From Candidatus Portnoybacteria bacterium CG08_land_8_20_14_0_20_40_83 (GTDB lineage Bacteria; Patescibacteriota; Minisyncoccia; Portnoybacterales; GWB1-42-6), in contig PEYL01000097.1 of NCBI GenBank assembly GCA_002774415.1, positions 1-17,341 on the forward strand: a DNA stretch of 17,341 nt, written 5' to 3'. This document shows, in pieces, positions 12,641-17,341 of the stretch. How positions within the stretch are numbered: the first letter of the stretch is position 1; each line of letters starts with the position of its first letter. A program made the position numbers and the translations under genes. The notes beneath the pieces are model-generated. The model saw only the letters and a list, made by a program, of their open reading frames with translations, made no database searches and was not told where the DNA came from.

Positions 12641-14049
12641 AGAAATCACCAATCACCAATCACCAATCACCAATTAACGAAAAAGGGGCAATCTTAACCC
12701 TGGTTCTTGTTTTTGGCACAATTTTTGTTTTGCTTTTTGGCGGGCTGTCGGGATTTATTTACACGCAGTACAAACAAACCAAACAGAAAGTCGCCTATAA
12801 CGAGGCATTGGCAGTAGCTGAAGCAGGGGCCAACTATGCAAGATGGCATCTGGCTCACGCGCCAAATGATTATAGTTTTTCAGGAATTAAAAATTACGTC
12901 GATCCTGAGGGCGGCGTTATCGGCCAGTATTCTTTGACAATTACAGGAGGAGGTGCCTGCTCTACCATGGTTTCAATTGAAGCCACGGGTTGGTCAAATG
13001 ATTATCCAAATGTCAAAAGAACAGTTTTGGTAAGATATGGCAAGTCGTCATTGGCCCAATATGCCTTTTTGACTAATTCAGATATCTGGTTCGGAGTGGG
13101 GGAAGATGTTAAAGGACCGCTTCATTCCAATGGCGGCATCCGCATGGACGGCACCCAGAACGCGCTTTTTACTTCAGCCACCAGTACTTATCGCTGTCTG
13201 CCGGTGCATGGCTGCTCAAGTCCGTATGAAACAAAGCCGGGTATCTGGGGAAGCGGAGCTGGCGGAGCTCAGGGTCTTTGGTCATTTCCCGAACCTTCAG
13301 TAGATTTTAACGCCATTACCCTTGATCTGGATAAGTTGAGAAAAGAAGCCAGGGATCACGGCGGGTATTATTTTGGTCCGTCGGGCGCATTTGGCTACCA
13401 TATAAATTTTAAAAATGACGGCAGCTTCGATTTATATAAAGTGACAAAAGTTGACCATCCGATCACGGTTAAAGATACGGTCTCGGGGCAGAACATAACC
13501 GAATCGCTGGATATTTCCAAAGAGACAAAATTAGGAAGTTATTGGCTGGGTGAGGCGGGAACTTGCAGCAGTCAAAACCTCATTTTTGTAGAAGACAAAA
13601 AAGTCTGGGTTGACGGCGTGCTGAAACGAAAAGCCACAATAGCCGCCGGCCAGTTTCCCGATGACGTCACGACTAATTCCAGTATTATAATTAATGGGAA
13701 CATGACCCGCGCCGACCCCAAAGACACCATGTTGGCTTTGATTGCCCAAAAAAATATTTTGCTCCCCTATGATTCGCCAAATGTTCTTGAAATTCAGGCA
13801 GTGATGATGGCGCAAAAAGGTGCGGTTGAAAGATACCCATACAGTAACACCAAGAACAGGATAATGGTCCGTGGTTCTATCATTACCAATAAAATCTGGA
13901 CATGGAGTTATGTTGATTCGCATGGAAATGTGGTTTCAGGATACGAAAACACCGAATCTTATTATGAGCCGGCTCTGATTTATAATCCGCCGCCATATTT
14001 TCCTACCTCAGGCGATCTTGAATTTATTTCCTGGGAAGAAGTGCAGTGA
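12637..14049 (+). CDS. PilX-like/DUF4900-like pilus protein
   Basis: 470 residues from a GTG overlapping the previous stop (GTGA). The N-terminus is INEKG-AILTLVLVFGTIF, a prepilin-like signal whose mature position 5 is Leu rather than Glu, as in PilX and GspK types. After the helix comes a PilX-type AYNEALAVAEAGANYARW stretch. The large domain has repeated beta motifs (DVKGPLHSNGGIRMDG; IIINGNMTRADPKDTMLALI; IMVRGSIITNKIWTW) like those in DUF4900/polymer-forming-like pilus tip proteins. Codons 3-13 are encoded by four tandem copies of the heptamer AATCACC. As a non-Glu5 pseudopilin it probably caps or scaffolds the tip complex of the two preceding prepilins. Confidence 0.8.
   Translation: MKKSPITNHQSPINEKGAILTLVLVFGTIFVLLFGGLSGFIYTQYKQTKQKVAYNEALAVAEAGANYARWHLAHAPNDYSFSGIKNYVDPEGGVIGQYSLTITGGGACSTMVSIEATGWSNDYPNVKRTVLVRYGKSSLAQYAFLTNSDIWFGVGEDVKGPLHSNGGIRMDGTQNALFTSATSTYRCLPVHGCSSPYETKPGIWGSGAGGAQGLWSFPEPSVDFNAITLDLDKLRKEARDHGGYYFGPSGAFGYHINFKNDGSFDLYKVTKVDHPITVKDTVSGQNITESLDISKETKLGSYWLGEAGTCSSQNLIFVEDKKVWVDGVLKRKATIAAGQFPDDVTTNSSIIINGNMTRADPKDTMLALIAQKNILLPYDSPNVLEIQAVMMAQKGAVERYPYSNTKNRIMVRGSIITNKIWTWSYVDSHGNVVSGYENTESYYEPALIYNPPPYFPTSGDLEFISWEEVQ
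12644..12674 (+). repeat. Heptanucleotide tandem repeat (AATCACC)4 inside the PilX-like gene
   Basis: Four perfect copies of AATCACC plus AAT start five bases past the GTG codon of the PilX-like gene, upstream of the signal sequence. Gain or loss of one unit shifts the frame; no alternative start follows before the signal helix. Confidence 0.9.
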
Positions 14050-14077
14050 TTGTCCAATTGATAATTTATGCTAAAAT
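14050..14077 (+). promoter_or_regulatory. Probable promoter of the pilM operon
   Basis: TTGTCC (14050-14055), a 16-bp spacer and an extended -10, TGC-TAAAAT (14069-14077). Transcription would start near 14084, at the first base or two of the inverted-repeat leader. Confidence 0.5.
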
Positions 14078-14085
14078 TAAATTAA

Positions 14086-14251
14086 CATGCCAGGTAGTGA
14101 AAATTCGACAAGGAGCTGTCTAGACTAAGGAAAAATAAATTTAATCATTATTTCTGGCAAATAAAATAAATACCAAAAAGTAGTAATCAATTAGAATCTG
14201 AATTTAGCAAGCTAAATTCAGATTCAGTCGAATTTCTACTAACCTGGTATG
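14086..14251 (+). promoter_or_regulatory. Start-codon inverted repeat of the CCAGGTAGT family, pilM leader
   Basis: The 5' arm CATGCCAGGTAGTGAAAATT then CGAC (14086-14109) is complementary to 14227-14251, GTCGAATTTCTACTAACCTG then GTATG, whose last three bases are the pilM start. The stem would pair the start codon with the arm's own CAT. Between them a middle arm (about 14138-14159, ending CATTATTTCTGGCA) is also complementary to the 5' arm with small bulges, and a perfect 15-bp hairpin (14194-14208/14211-14225) precedes the 3' arm. Confidence 0.65.
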
Positions 14252-15331
14252 TTTTTCTCAAAATTTTCAGCTTTTGGTTTAGACCTGAGTGATCTGTCAA
14301 TTAAAATAGCTTTATTAAAAGAAGCCGGTGGGCATTTGGAGCTGGTTAGTTTTGGCCGGCAGGAAATACCGGAAAATGTCATTGAACGCGGCGTTATAAA
14401 AAAAGAAGACGAATTAATCGCTCTTATAAAAAGAGCGGTGGATGAAGTACAAGGGCAAAAAATAAAGACTCAGCATTGCATTGTTTCTTTGCCGGAAACA
14501 GAATCTTATATTCGCATGGTGCAGCTGCCGAAGATAAAGAATGAAGAAATTCCAGAAGCAATAAAATGGGAGCTGGAAGCAAATATTCCGATAGCCCTAG
14601 ATGATATTTATTTTGACTGGCAGGTGATAGATAAAACATCCGTTTCAGAAAATCAGCTGAACATTTTGGTTGGCGCATTGCCCAAAGCCTTGGTTGACCC
14701 GTATTTAAGCGTTATAAAAAAGGCGGGTTTAAAGCCATTGGCTTTTGAAATTGAATCGGTAGCGACTGTCCAAGCTTTAATTAAAGATGGGACCAGCCAA
14801 GAAGCAATAATGATTATTGATCTTGGCGCCAAAAAAACAACCCTTGTGATTTTTGCCCAAAATTCGATTTGGTTGACGACCGGCCTGTCAGTTTCCAGCG
14901 CCGAATTAATTTATGATATTGCAAAATTCTTAAAAATAGACCAAAAAAAAGCAAAAAATTTAAAATTTAAAGTTGGTTTGGACCAAGAAGAGGAACAAGG
15001 TAAAGTTTATCAAGCGATGGAGCCCAGGCTCGTTGAGTTAGTCAATGAAATAAATAAATATATCGACTATTATCAGGCCAGCAAAATTGCCAAGCCGGGT
15101 TCAAGGCAAAATATTTCAAAGATTTTGCTTTGCGGCGGAGGAGCCAACATGAAAGGGCTGTCGGCTTTCCTTTCTGCCCGACTTAAAGTTCAGGTTTCTG
15201 TTGGCAATCCCTGGGTTAATATCTTTACTTCCTCTTCGGACGAACTGCCGGAGATTGCTTTTGGCGATTCATTATCTTTCACAACGGCCTTGGGCCTTGC
15301 GCTCAGAGGCATAAGCGAATCAAAAAAATGA
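14249..15331 (+). CDS. pilM: Type IV pilus assembly protein PilM (actin-like)
   Basis: 360 residues. FSAFGLDLSDLSIKIALLKE at the N-terminus is the phosphate-1 motif of the actin/FtsA fold; VSLPETESYIRMVQLPKI and EAIKWELEANIP are typical PilM segments. IIDLGAKKTTLVIF (about 189-202) is phosphate-2 and KILLCGGGANMKGL (about 291-304) the adenosine motif. PilM is cytoplasmic, binds ATP and the short N-terminal tail of PilN, and links PilB to the PilNO complex. The gene overlaps pilN by ATGA. The ATG lies in the 3' arm of the inverted-repeat leader with no Shine-Dalgarno. Confidence 0.95.
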   Translation: MFFSKFSAFGLDLSDLSIKIALLKEAGGHLELVSFGRQEIPENVIERGVIKKEDELIALIKRAVDEVQGQKIKTQHCIVSLPETESYIRMVQLPKIKNEEIPEAIKWELEANIPIALDDIYFDWQVIDKTSVSENQLNILVGALPKALVDPYLSVIKKAGLKPLAFEIESVATVQALIKDGTSQEAIMIIDLGAKKTTLVIFAQNSIWLTTGLSVSSAELIYDIAKFLKIDQKKAKNLKFKVGLDQEEEQGKVYQAMEPRLVELVNEINKYIDYYQASKIAKPGSRQNISKILLCGGGANMKGLSAFLSARLKVQVSVGNPWVNIFTSSSDELPEIAFGDSLSFTTALGLALRGISESKK

Positions 15332-15873
15332 TCGAATTTAATCTTTTGCCGCCGGAAGAAAAAGCGGAGATTAATAGCCAGAAAGACTTTAAAAAGGTGC
15401 TTGTTTGGGGTTCTTTTAGTCTAATTTTTGTTCTGATATTTTTGGCAATGCTTTCCTCAATCTGGTTATATTTATTAATTCAGCTTAACTCAATCCAGAG
15501 CATTGTAAATGAAATGGAAGCGAGTTCTCAAAACAAAACTTTTAACGATATTAAAAAAGAAATTGATGACGCAAACCAAAGGATGCAGTCTTTTGATAAA
15601 TTGCAAATCCAAGGAAAACAATACTCTTTTTATTGGCAGAAATTAACGGAATCAGCAATTTCGGGCATAACGTTAAAGCACGTTCTGATTAATGACACCA
15701 AAGTTGTCATTGAAGGCCGAGCAGCCACTCGGGAAATTCTTCTTTCTTTTAAGGATGCTCTTAAAAATTCTGCTTATTTTCAAAACCTTAACATTCCGCT
15801 TTCAAATTTTTTAAAACAAAATAATATTGATTTTTCTCTCACTTTTGAATTAAAACAGCAGCAACTAAAATGA
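15328..15873 (+). CDS. pilN: Type IV pilus assembly protein PilN
   Basis: 181 residues. MIEFNLLPPEEK at the start is the conserved PilN INLLP motif that docks into PilM. A membrane helix at about 27-51 (VWGSFSLIFVLIFLAMLSSI) is followed by a coiled coil (about 52-90) and a ferredoxin-like domain ending near residue 175. With PilO it forms the periplasm-side heterodimer of the alignment complex; in a cell thought to have one membrane it would face the outside. ATGA overlaps with pilM and pilO indicate tight translational coupling. Confidence 0.93.
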   Translation: MIEFNLLPPEEKAEINSQKDFKKVLVWGSFSLIFVLIFLAMLSSIWLYLLIQLNSIQSIVNEMEASSQNKTFNDIKKEIDDANQRMQSFDKLQIQGKQYSFYWQKLTESAISGITLKHVLINDTKVVIEGRAATREILLSFKDALKNSAYFQNLNIPLSNFLKQNNIDFSLTFELKQQQLK

Positions 15874-16436
15874 ACCGGACCATTTATAAAAAAGAAACCG
15901 TGGCAACTGTCGGATTCCTAATCCTGAATTTGGCGATTCTTTTGGCCGGCGGCTGGTTTGTAACCTCCAAAATTATAAGCTCAAGCGCGCAATTGGCAGA
16001 AAAAAAGGGGGCCTTGGAGGCGACTCAGAAAAATTGGGAGCAAATAAGCCGTAGCCAGAAAGAACTGCAAGCGATTAAACCGCAGCTTGAAAAAATAGAT
16101 GAATCATTTGTTTTAATTAATCAGCCGATTGAGTTTATTAATTTGCTTGAAAGCCTGGCACAAAAAACAAACAGCCTTTTTGAAATTGATTTAATGAGCT
16201 TGGGAGCTGACAGTAATAAAAAAGAGGACGTTATATCGTTTCAAATTCGCCTAACCGGGACTTTTGCTAATTTAATGCACTTCTTAAATTATTTGGAAAA
16301 TATGAAATATCTTGCTCAGGTCCAGTCGCTTGATGTAAGTCAAGTTGCCGCCGGTGCTAGCCGGACAAACGAAGGGCAAGAAATTCCTACGGGCAGCGTT
16401 TATAGCACGGTTAATTTAAAAGCCTATACTAAATAA
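15870..16436 (+). CDS. pilO: Type IV pilus assembly protein PilO
   Basis: 188 residues. A short cytoplasmic tail precedes one membrane helix at about 13-36 (VGFLILNLAILLAGGWFV), then a coiled coil (about 40-75, LAEKKGALEATQKNWEQISR) and a PilO ferredoxin-like domain (FINLLESLAQKTNSLFEIDL; GTFANLMHFLNYLENM). It pairs with PilN. No Shine-Dalgarno; its start overlaps the pilN stop (ATGA). A new inverted-repeat leader begins 2 bp past its stop. Confidence 0.92.
   Translation: MNRTIYKKETVATVGFLILNLAILLAGGWFVTSKIISSSAQLAEKKGALEATQKNWEQISRSQKELQAIKPQLEKIDESFVLINQPIEFINLLESLAQKTNSLFEIDLMSLGADSNKKEDVISFQIRLTGTFANLMHFLNYLENMKYLAQVQSLDVSQVAAGASRTNEGQEIPTGSVYSTVNLKAYTK
16425..16430 (+). promoter_or_regulatory. 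Possible -10 box for the 95-aa gene
   Basis: TATACT inside the end of pilO lies 8 nt before the inverted repeat at 16439, the same geometry as the pilM and kinase leaders. No -35 box is visible, so this may be coincidence. Confidence 0.3.
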
Positions 16437-16438
16437 TT

Positions 16439-16602
16439 ATGCCAGGTAGTAGAAATTCGACCGTCCCGCGAAGCCCAGCTAAGCTGGGCGAAGCGGGACA
16501 AAAAGCAACTTGGATTTTGCTACGTGGTAATCATAATTTTAACAGACGACTCAGCTATTGATAATTTATCAATAACAAGTCGAATTTTCACTACCTGGCA
16601 TG
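16439..16602 (+). promoter_or_regulatory. Start-codon inverted repeat of the CCAGGTAGT family, 95-aa gene leader
   Basis: ATGCCAGGTAGTAGAAATTC then GAC (16439-16461) pairs with 16579-16602, GTCGAATTTTCACTACCTGG then CATG, ending in the start codon. A middle arm, TTTTGCTACGTGGTA (16515-16529), resembles the 3' arm and is also complementary to the 5' arm. Inside is a compound GC hairpin: GTCCCGC-GAA-GCCCAGCT, then its mirror (16463-16499), so the dispersed GTCCCGC palindrome is nested in this element. A TATTGATAATTTATCAATA palindrome lies at 16556-16574. Confidence 0.65.
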
Positions 16603-16887
16603 CGAATCAAAAAGTCTGATTTTAAAAATAAATTAGCCAGTTTGAAAGAATTTTTTGCGTCTCACAAAACATTATTTTTTGTTTTATTGATAATAATCCC
16701 CTTAGCTTATATCGGAGCCATATTTTATTTTTACGCCTGGTATGTCAAAACACCGGAAGAGTTGCCGACCAAAACTATTTCAATTGACAGCGTACTCTAT
16801 CAAAAAACAATGGATGATTTAAATCAGCGAGAAATAAATTTTGCGCAGGAAGAAGCCAAAACTTATTCTGATCCCTTCTATCGGTAG
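16600..16887 (+). CDS. 95-residue membrane protein in the PilP position
   Basis: A basic N-terminus (MRIKKSDFKNKLASLKEF) is followed by one long membrane helix at about 24-49 (TLFFVLLIIIPLAYIGAIFY) and a short soluble tail ending YSDPFYR. I do not recognise the family firmly. Its place directly after pilMNO is where PilP lies in larger systems, and a DPF near the C-terminus recalls PilP, but PilP is a lipoprotein and this is not. It may be a small partner of PilNO. It has its own inverted-repeat leader, unlike pilN and pilO, and the operon terminator follows at 16913. Confidence 0.65.
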   Translation: MRIKKSDFKNKLASLKEFFASHKTLFFVLLIIIPLAYIGAIFYFYAWYVKTPEELPTKTISIDSVLYQKTMDDLNQREINFAQEEAKTYSDPFYR

Positions 16888-16912
16888 GGGATTAGCAAAA
16901 TTTTATCCAAAC

Positions 16913-16938
16913 AAAAAATCCCGCGGAAACGGGTTTTG
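16913..16938 (+). terminator. Probable terminator of the pilus operon
   Basis: AAAAATCCCG (16914-16923), a 5-6 nt loop with CGGAAA, then CGGGTTTT form a short stem with one mismatch and a T4 tail, 26 bp past the last pilus gene. Confidence 0.6.
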
Positions 16939-16962
16939 ATTTATGTGCCTCCATGTCTTTAG

Positions 16963-17036
16963 CGTCCCTACGAGGACTCGGACCTCGAACCTCCGCGTCC
17001 GAAGCGCGGCGCTCTATCCAATTGAGCTATAGGGAC
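16963..17036 (-). tRNA. tRNA-Arg(UCG)
   Basis: On the minus strand: acceptor GTCCCTA/TAGGGAC, anticodon stem CCGCG/CGCGG with loop CTTCGGA (anticodon TCG), D-loop with GG, discriminator G, no encoded CCA. The T-loop is TCCGAGT, so position 55 is C rather than T, as in tRNA-Pro of this window. Confidence 0.93.
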
Positions 17037-17037
17037 A

Positions 17038-17121
17038 ATATCAAATCAAAACAGCAAAATTTAAATCATTTTTTAATTTTGATTTGTGTTTTTGATATTT
17101 GATTTTTGATATTTGATTTTT
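17038..17121. repeat. AT-rich repeats between tRNA-Arg and the SIMPL gene
   Basis: TATCAAATCAAAA (from 17040) is complementary to TTTTTGATATTTGATTTTT, which itself occurs as a tandem pair of TTGATATTTGAT (about 17091-17117). It may form the terminator of the SIMPL gene and part of the tRNA promoter. Confidence 0.4.
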
Positions 17122-17341
17122 TTACTGTATTTCGTAAACAATCGTCACGTTCGAACTTACCTCGTTTTGGCCGGTTTGAATATCGGGCGTCGCTGTTTCG
17201 CCTCCGCCCATGCCCAAACTACGTTCTGAATAGTAAGGTATCGGCGGCACATAGGAAGATTCAGTAAAATTGATTATTCTGATTAATTTTACGTCAAGAA
17301 CATTTGAAAGCGCGTCTGCTTTTTCTTTGGCATTGGCAATC
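17122..17341 (-). CDS. SIMPL (DUF541) domain protein, C-terminal 72 residues, cut by the window edge
   Basis: The minus strand reads without a stop from 17341 to TAA at 17122-17124. The translation has AKEKADALSNVLDV, then IINFTES, a PPIPYY stretch, a Gly-rich loop and a final PDIQTG...VTIVYEIQ. This order (Ala/Lys helix, a short E-containing strand, a loop, then G-x-x-x-V and a closing V-x-V-x-Y-x-I strand) is the C-terminal half of SIMPL/DUF541 proteins, which are usually exported or membrane-anchored and of poorly known function. The N-terminus and any signal peptide lie outside the window. Confidence 0.75.
   Translation of the reverse strand, partial: IANAKEKADALSNVLDVKLIRIINFTESSYVPPIPYYSERSLGMGGGETATPDIQTGQNEVSSNVTIVYEIQ

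Noticed and set aside
12644..12674. CRISPR-like array
   Set aside because: The repeats are 7 bp with no spacers; it is a simple tandem repeat. No repeat-spacer array exists in the window.

Overview
The window looks like a chromosomal segment of a Patescibacteria (Candidate Phyla Radiation) bacterium, probably Parcubacteria-like. This is inferred from the gene content: a compact type IV pilus cluster with the small PilMNO set of such genomes, Patescibacteria-style 3D (Asp-Asp-Asp) domain proteins, a stand-alone PAS/coiled-coil protein, moderate-to-low GC, almost no Shine-Dalgarno sequences, non-ATG starts, and intergenic DNA full of GC-rich palindromes. No marker gene fixes the lineage.

Layout. 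(1) 1-385: palindrome-rich non-coding DNA ending in a promoter whose -10 box sits 7 nt before the first ATG, so that mRNA is probably leaderless. (2) 386-2210 (+): a three-gene sensory cassette of two paralogous V4R/HNOB-like proteins and a PAS/coiled-coil protein with no kinase domain, closed by a perfect palindromic terminator. (3) 2278-3865 (-): two tandem, separately transcribed genes for 3D-domain cell-wall proteins, each with its own near-consensus promoter and a long structured leader. (4) 3866-5253: about 1.4 kb with no protein gene, holding tRNA-Gly(UCC), tRNA-Pro(UGG), a tRNA 5'-half relic and several inverted repeats. (5) 5254-6748 (+): a membrane histidine kinase and a single-domain response regulator. 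(6) 6843-16887 (+): type IV pilus assembly genes: PilB ATPase, PilC platform, a large class III-signal (pseudo)pilin with beta-sandwich modules, a second minor prepilin, a PilX-like protein, PilM, PilN, PilO and a 95-residue membrane protein. (7) 16913-17341: terminator, tRNA-Arg(UCG) and the C-terminal end of a SIMPL/DUF541 protein (-). PilB would drive assembly through PilC, PilMNO form the inner-membrane alignment complex, and the three prepilin-like proteins are candidates for a pilus tip or priming complex. No major pilin, PilD, PilT or secretin is in the window.

The most unusual signal is at gene starts. Nearly every operon here begins with a long leader made of inverted repeats whose 3' arm runs into the start codon. 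Two families recur. One ends in CTACCTGGCATG-like sequence (pilM, the 95-aa gene, the second 3D gene). The other is a three-module leader ending in TTGGCATG, shared by the first 3D gene and the large prepilin, where stem sequences differ but complementarity is kept. Several leaders also carry a middle arm able to compete for the same 5' arm, which is how a translational switch would be built. This is inference from sequence only; a start-site-associated mobile palindrome (MITE-like) is the main alternative.
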